From positions 192,486-256,485 of the forward strand of contig NZ_PCQD01000004.1 of the NCBI RefSeq assembly GCF_002979975.1: a DNA stretch of 64,000 nucleotides, written 5' to 3'. Position 1 is the first letter of the stretch; each line of letters starts with the position of its first letter. This DNA is from Pseudomonas sp. MYb185. Lineage in GTDB: Bacteria > Pseudomonadota > Gammaproteobacteria > Pseudomonadales > Pseudomonadaceae. Below, piece by piece: positions 54,789 to 63,780 of this stretch. Made by a program: the position numbers and the translations under genes. Under the pieces are notes generated by a model, which saw nothing but the letters and a program-made list of their open reading frames with translations, was not told the DNA's origin and did no database searches.

Positions 54789-57076
54789 GTGGTGCCGCGG
54801 GCCGGTTGCCGTTCCAGGCGATGGCCCTCCACCGACCACCAGCGGGGCAGCAGTTGCTGTACCGCGGGCTGACCGAAGCGATCATCCAGCAGCCAGATCA
54901 CGCCCTCATCCTCGGGGCTGCGGATCACCCGGCCCGCGGCCTGGACCACCTTCTGCAGTCCGGGATACAGGCAGGCATAGTCATAGCCGCTGCCGAACAT
55001 GGTCTGCATCCGTTCCCTGATCTGCTCGGTGACCGGATTGACCTGGGGCAGCCCCAATGTGGCAATGAAGGCGCCCACCAGCCGTTTGCCCGGTAGATCG
55101 ATCCCTTCGCCGAAAGCGCCACCCAGGACCGCAAAACCGACGCATCGGGTGTCATCGGTGAAGCCGTGCAGGAAGGCTTCACGCTCGGCTTCGTCCATCT
55201 GGCGTGACTGCTCGCGTACCGGTATGTCGGGCCAGGCCGCGCGGAACATCTCCAGAACCTGTTGCAGATAGGCATAGCTGCTGAAGAACGCCAGGTAGTT
55301 GCCGGGACGCTCGGTGAACTGCCGGGCAATCAGTTCGCAGATCGGCCGCAGGCTGCTGGCGCGATGCTGATAGCGGGTCGACAGGTTGCGGGCAAAGCGC
55401 ACCTGCAGCTGCTCGGCGCTGAACGGCGACTCGACATCCAGCCAGTGGGTATCCTCCGGCAGTCCCAGCAGGTTGACATGGTAGTGGCAGGGGCTCAAGG
55501 TCGCGGAGAACAGCGTGGTGCTGTGCGCGGCGGCGAAGCGCCCGGCCAGGAAGGGCGCCGGCAGGACATTGCGCAAGCACAGGGTCGACAACCGACGCCG
55601 GCCAACACGCCGCAGGCTGATGTCGAACAGTGAATGAGCGCCGTGCTGCTCGGCCAGGCGGCAGAACAGCAGGGCGTCGAGATAGAAGCGCAGCAGTGCC
55701 GGGTCATTACCCTCCGGTTGATCGGTCAGATGGTCGGTGATGGCGCCGATCAGTTTCTGCAGGGCGAGTATCAGCAGGTCGGGCAGTGCGGGATGCACCT
55801 CATACTCCGCCTGCTGCTCCCGGTGCAGGTGATTCCAGTGGCGATTGACCCGGTCCAGGGCGCTCTTCAGCCCGGTGGGGGCCAGCTGACGCAGCGCCTG
55901 GAAGCGGCCCTGACCCAGCTCGGCGGAATACATGCCGCGCCCGCGCTCGATCAGGTTGTGTGCCTCGTCGACCAGCAGAGTCACGCGCCAGTCGTTGACC
56001 ACTGTCAGGCTGTAGAGCAGGGCGCTCATATCGAAATAGTAGTTGTAGTCGCCTACCACCACATCGGCCCAGCGACACAGTTCCTGGCTCAGGTAGTAGG
56101 GGCACACCTGATGCTCCAGAGCCACTTCACGCAGTGCCTGTCGCGTCAGCCAGCGGCGCGTCACCGCCGCCTGGCGTGCTGCCGGCAGGCGATCATAGAA
56201 GCCCCGCGCCAGCGGACAGGAGTCGCCATGGCAGGCGCGGTCGGGAAATTCGCAGGCCTTGTCCCGGGCGACATGCTCCAGCACCCGCAGGGGCATGTCC
56301 GCTTGTTGCGAGCGCAGCGTGGCCAGGGCATCGAGTGCCAGTTGCCGGCCGGGTGTCTTGGCGGTGAGAAAGAACAGGCGATCGAGCTGCTGCTCGGGAA
56401 ACGCCTTGAGCTGGGGAAACAGTGTACCCAGGGTCTTGCCGATGCCGGTGGTGGCCTGGGCCATCAAGGTGTGGCCATCGCGGGCGGCACGGTACACCGC
56501 GGTGGCGAGCTGGCGCTGGCCGGTGCGAAAGTTCGGCCAGGGGAAACGCAGCTGCTGCAGGGCGCTGTCCCGCGCCTGGCGGTGAGCGCTCTCCTGTTGC
56601 GCCCAGCTGAGAAACCGCTGGCATTGCAGCTCGAAGAAGGCGCGCAGTTGATCTGCGGTGAAGCGCTCGCGGTAGGCGGTTTCCTTCTGGCTGATGACGT
56701 TGTAGTAGACCAGCGCCAGATCGATCTCCTCGAGACCGCGTTCGGCGCACAGCAGCCAGCCATAGACCTTGGCCTGGGCCCAGTGCAGCAGGCGCTGGTT
56801 CTGCGCGATGCGGCCGACATCGCCGCGGTGGGTCTTGATCTCTTCCAGCAGGTTGCGCGCCGGGTCATAGCCATCGGCGCGCCCGCTCACCAGCAGGTCC
56901 TGGTAGCTGCCAGCCAGCCCCAGCTCACTGAGATAGCCCGCGCCGCGGCGGGCCACCACGGTCTGGTGTCCGGCGATGCCTTCCTGGGAGCTGGGCGCGG
57001 GGGTGAAGCGCAGATCCAGGTCGCCTTCACGGGCGGTGAATTCGCACAGGGCCCGTACCGCTATGCGATAGCTCAT
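54767..57076 (-). CDS. XPD/DinG-like iron-sulfur DNA helicase
   Basis: A 769-residue superfamily 2 helicase. Walker A is TTGIGKT (about 215), DEAH is VDEAHNLIERG, and late motifs include GAFGEGIDLPGKR and QAAGRVIRSPEDEG. Four cysteines (ACEF, ACHG, SCPL, VCPY) between motifs I and II fit the Fe-S site of XPD/DinG enzymes. The N-terminal 190 residues are an extra domain with RGYDPARNLLEEIKTHRGD-like nuclease-type sequence (DGYDPARNLLEEIKTH). It overlaps the FAN1 gene by four bases and probably acts with it in repair. Confidence 0.9.
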   Translation of the reverse strand: MSYRIAVRALCEFTAREGDLDLRFTPAPSSQEGIAGHQTVVARRGAGYLSELGLAGSYQDLLVSGRADGYDPARNLLEEIKTHRGDVGRIAQNQRLLHWAQAKVYGWLLCAERGLEEIDLALVYYNVISQKETAYRERFTADQLRAFFELQCQRFLSWAQQESAHRQARDSALQQLRFPWPNFRTGQRQLATAVYRAARDGHTLMAQATTGIGKTLGTLFPQLKAFPEQQLDRLFFLTAKTPGRQLALDALATLRSQQADMPLRVLEHVARDKACEFPDRACHGDSCPLARGFYDRLPAARQAAVTRRWLTRQALREVALEHQVCPYYLSQELCRWADVVVGDYNYYFDMSALLYSLTVVNDWRVTLLVDEAHNLIERGRGMYSAELGQGRFQALRQLAPTGLKSALDRVNRHWNHLHREQQAEYEVHPALPDLLILALQKLIGAITDHLTDQPEGNDPALLRFYLDALLFCRLAEQHGAHSLFDISLRRVGRRRLSTLCLRNVLPAPFLAGRFAAAHSTTLFSATLSPCHYHVNLLGLPEDTHWLDVESPFSAEQLQVRFARNLSTRYQHRASSLRPICELIARQFTERPGNYLAFFSSYAYLQQVLEMFRAAWPDIPVREQSRQMDEAEREAFLHGFTDDTRCVGFAVLGGAFGEGIDLPGKRLVGAFIATLGLPQVNPVTEQIRERMQTMFGSGYDYACLYPGLQKVVQAAGRVIRSPEDEGVIWLLDDRFGQPAVQQLLPRWWSVEGHRLERQPARGTTQPLFPG

Positions 57077-58731
57077 GGGGTCCAGTGCACATAGCAGACG
57101 TCCACCGGCATGCCATGCCGGGCGCAGAATGCCAGCCAGCGGCGCTGGTTGTCCTGCAGGCGATCACCGGGGCCCTTGACCTCGATCATGCGGTAGCGCC
57201 GTTCCTCGGGCCAGAACTGGATCAGGTCCGGCATGCCCGCGCGGTTGCCACGCAAATCCAGCAACAGGCGCTGGAACCACAGCCGCAGATGCGCGGCGGG
57301 CAGGCAGTGCAAGGCCTGATCGAGCAGCTCTTCACTGAGCAGCGACCAGTTGACGAAGGGCGACTGGATGCCCTGTTTGCGCTGCCAGGTCTGGCGGATG
57401 CGATGCTGATAGTGGTCGGAGTCGAGCTGCGCCAGGCTGTCTGCGAACAATTCGTGCCGGCGGCGGTGAAAGTCCGGACTGTGCAGGTCGGCCGGGGCGC
57501 TGTGGAACGGGTGGAAGAAGGCGCCCGGCAAGGGAGCGAAGATCGCCTCCCAGCACAGCAGGCCGAACAGGCCGGTGACCAATGCGTTTTCCACATAATG
57601 CACCGGCGCCTGCGCGCTGCCCAGGTGCTCGCACACCGCCAGCTCCACACCCAGGGGGTGCGGGCCGGGCAAGGCCAGATCAAGGCGCGTACTGTCCGTC
57701 TCGACGGCCACCGGCACTGCCGCCTGGCCGAGCTTGCGTGCCAGGCGCCGCTGGGCGCGCAGCACCAGTTGCAACTCGGCATCGTCTTCCGGAGCGGCGA
57801 GGGCGGCCTGGACCAGGGCATAGGCATGCTGATGCTGCTGGCGTTTTTCCAGAATGCGTATCTGCCGCTGGCGAGCCCCTTTCCACCCACTGCGTTGATA
57901 CAGCGCCAGCGCCGCATCGAGTTGCTCTTCACGCTCCAACTGGCGGGCCAGGGTGAACTCCAGGCGCGCCGTGCGGCTGCGCAGCCAGGGGTTGCCACAC
58001 TCCGGTTCGCCCAGCAGGGCAACTACCTCCGCGGTGGGCAGGCCCAGTTCCAGCGATTGCCGGCATCGATGCAGATGCCGGTAGAGTTCGATGTCTTCGC
58101 GGCAACTGAAACCCCGGGAGTCGGCGGTGAAGGGCACTTGCTCATAACGGAACACACCCAGCTGGGCGAGCACGAATTCTTCCCAACCCTGGGCGAGATT
58201 GCCGAAGAATATCAATCGCAGTCGCTCCACGAGGTCAGCGAGATGCAGGGTAAACAGGCGCGCGTCGTGCTCCGGGCACCATTGCGCGAAGGGCCTGGGG
58301 TCAGGCTGGGCGGCATGCAGCAGCTCGATCAGATCCGGTTTGCGCAGGGCCCGTAGTCCGGGATTGGCGGGGAGCAACGGGAGGATTTCGTCCTTGTGCA
58401 ACAGCTGACCCAGTTGCAGTGCGTCGATGGGTTGGTCATCGCTGAGCCAACCCAGCTCCAGCAGTGGCCCCGCCGCCTGCTCGATATCACCGATCTCGGC
58501 ATAGCTCAGTTTGTCGCTGCGGTAATGCGGCCCCTTGCGCATGATCAGCCGCACCAGCAGGGCACGGGACGGTTCCGGCAGTCGGGTGAAGTGCAGCATG
58601 AAGTGCTGCTCTTCGCTGTCGAGCAGATCGGCATAGCGCTGCCGTAGCCAGTCCAGCGCCTGCTGGAAGTTATCCAGATAATACAGCGGCGGTGGCTGAG
58701 CGGTGGCAAGGGGTGTGGGCTGGTTGGGCAT
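57073..58731 (-). CDS. FAN1-like VRR-NUC structure-specific nuclease
   Basis: A 552-residue nuclease. The C-terminal VRR-NUC domain has GMPDLIQFW and MIEVKGPGDRLQDNQRRWL, with the PD...EVK catalytic core; the N-terminal half has the SAP-like and TPR-like helical parts seen in FAN1, including ALALYQRSGWKGARQRQIRILEKR. FAN1 cuts flap and interstrand-crosslinked DNA. The ATG at 58731 starts PNQPTPLATAQ. The helicase gene follows, overlapping by four bases. Confidence 0.9.
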   Translation of the reverse strand: MPNQPTPLATAQPPPLYYLDNFQQALDWLRQRYADLLDSEEQHFMLHFTRLPEPSRALLVRLIMRKGPHYRSDKLSYAEIGDIEQAAGPLLELGWLSDDQPIDALQLGQLLHKDEILPLLPANPGLRALRKPDLIELLHAAQPDPRPFAQWCPEHDARLFTLHLADLVERLRLIFFGNLAQGWEEFVLAQLGVFRYEQVPFTADSRGFSCREDIELYRHLHRCRQSLELGLPTAEVVALLGEPECGNPWLRSRTARLEFTLARQLEREEQLDAALALYQRSGWKGARQRQIRILEKRQQHQHAYALVQAALAAPEDDAELQLVLRAQRRLARKLGQAAVPVAVETDSTRLDLALPGPHPLGVELAVCEHLGSAQAPVHYVENALVTGLFGLLCWEAIFAPLPGAFFHPFHSAPADLHSPDFHRRRHELFADSLAQLDSDHYQHRIRQTWQRKQGIQSPFVNWSLLSEELLDQALHCLPAAHLRLWFQRLLLDLRGNRAGMPDLIQFWPEERRYRMIEVKGPGDRLQDNQRRWLAFCARHGMPVDVCYVHWTP

Positions 58732-58799
58732 ACAGTATTGTGCCCGTAGCACCACTCGCGTCGCAAGCTGGCGCCGACGAATACCACCCCCAGGCTGCC

Positions 58800-60983
58800 T
58801 TACTTGCGCAGCAGCCGCAGGCCATTGAGGATGACCAGCAGGCTCACCCCCATATCGGCGAATACCGCCATCCACATGGTCGCGTGGCCAGTTACCGTCA
58901 GTGCCAGGAACACTGCCTTGATGCCCAGCGCCAGGCCGATGTTCTGTACCAGCACCGCATGGGTCTGGCGGGACAGGCGGATGAATGCCGGAATCTTGCG
59001 CAGGTCATCGTCCATGATGGCCACGTCGGCGGTCTCGATGGCGGTGTCGGTACCGATCGCGCCCATGGCGAAGCCGATATCGGCCCGGGCCAGCGCCGGC
59101 GCGTCGTTGATGCCATCGCCGACCATGCCCACGCAGTTGCGCTGCTCGATCAGCGCTTCGATGTGCTCCAGCTTGTCGCTTGGCAACAGGTTGCCGCGGG
59201 CTTCGTCGATTCCCACCTGGGCGGCGATCGCTTCGGCGGTATGCGGGTTGTCACCGCTCAGCATCAGGGTCTTCACCCCGAGCCTGTGCAGTTCGTTGAT
59301 GGCCTGGCGACTGCTGTCCTTCACCGTATCGGCGACGGCGAACAGCACCAGTGCCTGGGTAGCGTCGGAGAGGATGACCACGCTCTTGCCCTGGCGCTCC
59401 AGCGGATCGAGGCGGGCCTCGATGGCCGGCGAACACAGACCGAGCTCCTCCAGCAGGCGATGGTTGCCCAGGTGGTAGCTGTTGCCATCGATGCCGCCGC
59501 GGCTGCCGCGACCGGGGATGGCGCTGAACCGCTCCACCTCCCGGAATGCTACCGACTGGCTTGCCGCCTGCCTGGCGATGGCCTGGGATACCGGGTGGTC
59601 CGAGCGCTGGGCGAGGCTGGCAGCAATCGCCTGCCAGGTCTCGGGGGCCCCTTCGACCAGCGGCAGGAAGTCGGTCTGCACCGGTTTGCCGTGGGTCAGG
59701 GTACCGGTCTTGTCCAGCGCCAGGTGGGTGATCTCGCGACCGCTTTCCAGGTAGGCGCCACCCTTGACCAGGATGCCCTTGCGTGCCGCGGCGGCCAGGC
59801 CGCTGACGATGCTCACCGGGGTGGATATCACCAGTGCGCAGGGACAGGCCACCACCAGCAGCACCAGCGCCCGGTAGATCCAGTCGAGCCAGGCGGCACT
59901 CATCAACAGCGGCGGCAGGATGGCGACGGCCAGGGCGAGGGCGAACACCGCCGGGGTATAGATGCGCGCAAAGCGATCCACGAAGCGCTGGGTCGGCGCA
60001 CGGGAGCCCTGGGCCTGTTCCACGGCGTGGATGATCCGCGCCAGGGTGGTCTCGCCGGCTGGTGCGGTGACCTGGTACTCCAGTTCGCCGGCCTGGTTGA
60101 TGGTACCGGCGAACAGCGCGTCGCCCGGGCCCTTTTCCACCGGCAGGCTTTCGCCGGTGATGGGCGCCTGGTCGACCGCCGAATGTCCCCTGAGCACCGT
60201 GCCGTCGAGGCCGATACGCTCGCCGGGGCGTATCCGCACCCGGCTGCCGATGCCGACCTCTACCACTTTGCATTGGTGCCAGTGACCGTCGTCCTGCTGG
60301 ACGGTGGCGGTCTCGGGGGTGAGGTCCAGCAACCCGCGGATGGCGTTGCGGGCGCGGTCGAGCGAGCGTGCCTCGATCCGTTCCGCCACCGTGAACAGGA
60401 ACATGACCATGGCCGCTTCCGGCCACTGGCCGATGAGCATGGCGCCGGTGACCGCGATGCTCATCAGCGCATTGATATTGAGGTTGCGGTTCTTCAGCGC
60501 GATCCAGCCCTTGGCATAGGTGCCCATACCGCACAGGGCAATGGCAGCGATGGCGAGCGCCGCGACCAGCCACTGCGGGCCCCACTGGCTGAAGTGCAGG
60601 ATCTCCGCCCCCAGGGCGGTACCACCCGCCAACCCCAGCCGCCACCAGAGAGTCTGCGGCGGCGGGGCCTCGGCAACACCGGCGTCGCCGGCATCGGCTG
60701 CCTGCGGGGTAAAGCCCAGCGCACGAATGGCTTGCAGGGCGGAGTCCAGGGCTGCGGGGGTGTGGCTGATGGTGAGCGTGCGGTCCAGCAGGTTGAATTG
60801 CAGGCCGAAGATCCCCGGCATGTTGCCCAGTCGGTCAGTGATCAGGCGCTCCTCGGTCGGGCAGTCCATCTCGGTGATGCGGAAAGTGCTCGAGATGCCG
60901 GACCCGTCCCGGGCAGGGGAGGCGGGCGCTGCCGCTGGCGCGGCATGGGTGTCGGTGTTATGGCTACCACAGCAGTTGGTCAT
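58800..60983 (-). CDS. zntA: Zinc/cadmium/lead-exporting P1B-type ATPase
   Basis: A 727-residue ATPase pump. The N-terminus starts MTNCCGSHN and has one metal-binding domain (about 33-95) with C41 in MDCPTEE. Eight membrane segments carry the CPC motif at 380-382; TGES is 277-280, the phosphorylated aspartate is D424 in DKTGTLT, HP is in SDHPVSQA, and GDGINDAPALA follows. It exports divalent soft metals. AAGGAG precedes the ATG. Divergent cadR controls it. Confidence 0.95.
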   Translation of the reverse strand: MTNCCGSHNTDTHAAPAAAPASPARDGSGISSTFRITEMDCPTEERLITDRLGNMPGIFGLQFNLLDRTLTISHTPAALDSALQAIRALGFTPQAADAGDAGVAEAPPPQTLWWRLGLAGGTALGAEILHFSQWGPQWLVAALAIAAIALCGMGTYAKGWIALKNRNLNINALMSIAVTGAMLIGQWPEAAMVMFLFTVAERIEARSLDRARNAIRGLLDLTPETATVQQDDGHWHQCKVVEVGIGSRVRIRPGERIGLDGTVLRGHSAVDQAPITGESLPVEKGPGDALFAGTINQAGELEYQVTAPAGETTLARIIHAVEQAQGSRAPTQRFVDRFARIYTPAVFALALAVAILPPLLMSAAWLDWIYRALVLLVVACPCALVISTPVSIVSGLAAAARKGILVKGGAYLESGREITHLALDKTGTLTHGKPVQTDFLPLVEGAPETWQAIAASLAQRSDHPVSQAIARQAASQSVAFREVERFSAIPGRGSRGGIDGNSYHLGNHRLLEELGLCSPAIEARLDPLERQGKSVVILSDATQALVLFAVADTVKDSSRQAINELHRLGVKTLMLSGDNPHTAEAIAAQVGIDEARGNLLPSDKLEHIEALIEQRNCVGMVGDGINDAPALARADIGFAMGAIGTDTAIETADVAIMDDDLRKIPAFIRLSRQTHAVLVQNIGLALGIKAVFLALTVTGHATMWMAVFADMGVSLLVILNGLRLLRK

Positions 60984-61014
60984 GGCTGTTCTCCTTTGCT
61001 ATGGTGCAGTGAAC

Positions 61015-61038
61015 ACCCTATAGCGACTATAGAGTCAA
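61015..61038. promoter_or_regulatory. CadR-type operator/promoter between zntA and cadR
   Basis: On the zntA strand, TTGACT (61033-61038) is followed by a dyad, ACTCTATAG-N3-CTATAGGGT (61015-61035). This is the MerR-family layout, where the operator sits in a long -35/-10 spacer and the regulator untwists the DNA when metal binds. The -10 box is weak (TTCACT after 19 bases). Confidence 0.7.
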
Positions 61039-61059
61039 CTCCCGACGAGGTGATAGCTG

Positions 61060-61521
61060 ATGAAGATCGGTGAACTGGCGAAGATGACCCATTGCCAGGT
61101 GGTGACCATCCGTTACTACGAGCGTGCCGGGCTGTTGCCGCCGCCCGAGCGGAGCGAGGGCAACTACCGTGTCTATACCCCGGCACATGCCGAGCGGCTG
61201 GTATTCATCCGCAATTGCCGGGCGCTGGATATGACCCTGGATGAGGTGCGCCAGTTGCTGGATTACCGCGATCATCCGACCCAGGATTGCACCGGGGTGA
61301 ATGAACTGGTGGATGAGCATATCGAGCATGTGGCAGCCAGGATCGAGATCCTGCAGGCGCTGCAACGGCAATTGACGGAGCTGCGCCGGCGCTGTACCGA
61401 AGGGCGGGGCATCGCCGACTGCCAGATACTTCAGCAACTGACTGCCAGCGGCAACTACCTCGATGAGGAGCCGGTATCCCACGTCGGTCGCAGTCACAAG
61501 GACGGTATCCAGCGCAACTGA
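61060..61521 (+). CDS. cadR: Cd(II)/Pb(II)-responsive MerR family regulator CadR
   Basis: A 153-residue MerR regulator: N-terminal winged helix MKIGELAKMTHCQVVTIRYYE, then the dimer helix. Metal-binding C77 (DCTGVNELVDEH) and C112 match the CadR/PbrR positions, with a third cysteine at C121 instead of 119. The tail (131-153) lacks the histidine-rich end of P. putida CadR. It is divergent from zntA with a shared operator. Confidence 0.92.
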   Translation: MKIGELAKMTHCQVVTIRYYERAGLLPPPERSEGNYRVYTPAHAERLVFIRNCRALDMTLDEVRQLLDYRDHPTQDCTGVNELVDEHIEHVAARIEILQALQRQLTELRRRCTEGRGIADCQILQQLTASGNYLDEEPVSHVGRSHKDGIQRN

Positions 61522-61530
61522 GTGGGATGT

Positions 61531-62037
61531 TCAGCCCTGTTCCAGGCGTGCCTGGGTGTCGCTGGCACCCATGCTGCGGGCCAGATCCAGCGCGGTATGG
61601 CCTTCGGTATCGGTGGCCTGCGGATCGGCTCCGGCCTGCAGCAGGCGCTCGAGCATGTCGATGCGGTTGAACATGGCGGCGTACATCAACGGCGTCTTGC
61701 CACCCGCTGGGCAGCCATTGACATCGGCACCGTGGCTCAGCAGCAGCTCGACCATGGCCAGGTCACCCTTGAACACCACGCCAGCCAATGGCGTCTGGCA
61801 GCGATCATTAGCCAGTTCCGGGTCGCCACCATGCTCGAGCACGCTTTGCGCGGCCTGCAGGTGGCCATTGTAGCTGGCCAGCATCAGCAGGCTGTCGCCC
61901 TTGCTGTTGCGCAGGTTGGCCGGCAGGCCAGCGTCGAGCATGCGGGCCAGTTGCTCGGCCTCACCCTGACGGGCCAGATCGAACATGCGCTCGGCGAAGG
62001 CCAGCGTCTCATCATCCAGATACGGTTGGTCAGCCAT
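61531..62037 (-). CDS. Ankyrin repeat protein
   Basis: A 168-residue cytoplasmic protein with four ankyrin repeats: NSKGDSLLMLASYNGHLQAAQ, NDRCQTPLAGVVFKGDLAMVELLLSHGADV, GKTPLMYAAMFNRIDMLERLLQAGAD and TEGHTALDLARSMG. Each 33-residue repeat is complete. It would bind a protein partner. The ATG at 62037 has AGGAG upstream. It converges on cadR. Confidence 0.9.
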   Translation of the reverse strand: MADQPYLDDETLAFAERMFDLARQGEAEQLARMLDAGLPANLRNSKGDSLLMLASYNGHLQAAQSVLEHGGDPELANDRCQTPLAGVVFKGDLAMVELLLSHGADVNGCPAGGKTPLMYAAMFNRIDMLERLLQAGADPQATDTEGHTALDLARSMGASDTQARLEQG

Positions 62038-62173
62038 GATGCTGTTCTCCTGAAGGGGGAGCTGCAATTGTGCACTGCCGACGGTTTCCGGTCACCCTGG
62101 TATGGATGATTCAGGCTGAAACCGCAGGGTCTGCTTTAATGAAAAGGGTGATCAGCCATCAGAGGAGATACCC

Positions 62174-62407
62174 ATGGAATTGCCGAACCAGGATCTAGGT
62201 GCACTGTTCGACCAACTTGGCCTGTCCTCCCGGCCTGAGGATATCGATGTGTTTTTCGCCACCCATGCCTTGGCGCAGGATGTGAAACTGATCGATGCGC
62301 CATTCTGGACCCCGGCCCAGGCCGCCTTCCTCAAGGAAGAGATGCGCGACGATGCCGAGTGGGCGCCCATTGTCGACCAGCTCAACGCGCGACTGCATGA
62401 GCAATAG
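62174..62407 (+). CDS. DUF2789 family protein
   Basis: A 77-residue protein: LPNQDLGALFDQLGLSS, IDVFFATHALAQDVKLIDAPFW and TPAQAAFLKEEMRDDAEW are the DUF2789 signature. Helical, no signal peptide, function unknown. GAGGAGA precedes the ATG. It stands alone between an ankyrin gene and a drug exporter. Confidence 0.88.
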   Translation: MELPNQDLGALFDQLGLSSRPEDIDVFFATHALAQDVKLIDAPFWTPAQAAFLKEEMRDDAEWAPIVDQLNARLHEQ

Positions 62408-62535
62408 CAGGGGTTCTGCTCTGCCGTGAGTTGCTGCGCGCTGGCATGAGTATTTTTTTGTTACGGCGGAATCTGGCATGATGGCCGATTCCGCCGAACT
62501 CCTTTGCCGTTCGGCTCTGTCTTCGTGGATGTTAC

Positions 62536-63738
62536 ATGACCCTTCGTTTACTGCTCATCCTGGGTGGTCTGAGTGCTTTCGGCCCCTTGGCCATCGATCT
62601 CTATCTTCCCGCCTTTCCTGCCATCGCGCAGAGCTTCGCTACCGACTCCGAACATGTGCAACTGAGTCTGTCGGCCTATTTTATCGGTCTGGCACTCGGG
62701 CAGCTGTTCTATGGCCCGCTGGCGGACCGTTTTGGGCGGCGCAAGCCACTGCTGTTCGGTATCGGCTTGTTTACCCTGGCCTCGGTTGCCTGCGCCCTGG
62801 CACCGACGCTGGAGTGGCTGATCGCTGCGCGCTTCGCCCAGGCGCTGGGTGGCTGTGCGGGCATGGTGGTCAACCGCGCCATCGTTCGTGATCTCTGTAC
62901 TCCCATCGAGGCGGCCAGAGCCTTCTCGCAATTGATGCTGGTGATGGGGGTGGCGCCCATCCTGGCGCCGCTGGCCGGAGGCTGGCTGATGCTGCTGGGT
63001 GGCTGGGAGCTGATCTTCGCTGCCCTCGCGGTATTTTCCGGGGTGTTCGGCTTCCTGGTGTTGTTCCGCTTGCCGGAAACCCTCTCCGCGGACGGTCCGC
63101 GCAGCCAGCTATCGAGTGCCCTGGGGCGCTATGGTCGATTGCTGAAGGAGCCGGAGTTCATGTTCCATGCGTTGACCGGGGGGGTTGCCATGGCCGGCAT
63201 GTTCGCCTACATCGCCGGTTCACCTTTCGTGTTCATCGAACTGTATGGTGTGCCGGTGGAGCATTACGGGTGGTTCTTCGGCATGAACTCGGCCGGCTTC
63301 GTGCTGGCGGCCCAGCTCAATGGCCGACTGCTGCGCCGCCGTACTCCACTCAAGCTGCTCAAGGTCACCACGCTGTTATTCATGTGCAGCACCATTGCCC
63401 TGTCGCTGGTGGCATTGTTGCAGACCGCATCACTGTGGCCTCTGCTGGTGCCGCTGTTCATCTGCATGGCTCTGCTGGCCCTGGTACTGCCCAATTCATC
63501 AGCCTGTGCCATGGCCGGGCACGGGCATCAGGCGGGGGTCGCCTCGGCGCTGATGGGCACCCTGCAGTTCGCCATTGCCGGGGTGGTTTCGGCCATGGTG
63601 GGAGTACTGCATGATGGTACGGCATTGCCCATGGCCGGGATGATCACGCTGTGTGGGGTGGTGGCGGCGAGCATGGCATTGATGGCGCGGCGGGTGTCGC
63701 GGCGCAAGCCGGCGCCTGAGGCGGTGGGGCAGGAGTAG
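62536..63738 (+). CDS. bcr: Bcr/CflA family multidrug efflux MFS transporter
   Basis: A 400-residue MFS transporter with twelve membrane segments. The Bcr/CflA subfamily motif is FGPLAIDLYLPAFPAIAQ, motif A is GPLADRFGRRKPLL, and RFAQALGGCAGMVVNRAIVRD follows. It would export drugs or amino acids such as bicyclomycin or cysteine. A large hairpin terminator follows and separates it from convergent fabB. Confidence 0.93.
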   Translation: MTLRLLLILGGLSAFGPLAIDLYLPAFPAIAQSFATDSEHVQLSLSAYFIGLALGQLFYGPLADRFGRRKPLLFGIGLFTLASVACALAPTLEWLIAARFAQALGGCAGMVVNRAIVRDLCTPIEAARAFSQLMLVMGVAPILAPLAGGWLMLLGGWELIFAALAVFSGVFGFLVLFRLPETLSADGPRSQLSSALGRYGRLLKEPEFMFHALTGGVAMAGMFAYIAGSPFVFIELYGVPVEHYGWFFGMNSAGFVLAAQLNGRLLRRRTPLKLLKVTTLLFMCSTIALSLVALLQTASLWPLLVPLFICMALLALVLPNSSACAMAGHGHQAGVASALMGTLQFAIAGVVSAMVGVLHDGTALPMAGMITLCGVVAASMALMARRVSRRKPAPEAVGQE

Positions 63739-63747
63739 GGTAGAAAG

Positions 63748-63774
63748 CGGCGGGCAGAGGAGCTCTGCCCGCCG
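63748..63774. terminator. Hairpin terminator between convergent bcr and fabB
   Basis: CGGCGGGCAGAG, GAG and CTCTGCCCGCCG make a perfect 12-bp stem in the 42-base gap between convergent genes, so it probably serves both strands. Confidence 0.85.
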
Positions 63775-63780
63775 TCAGAC

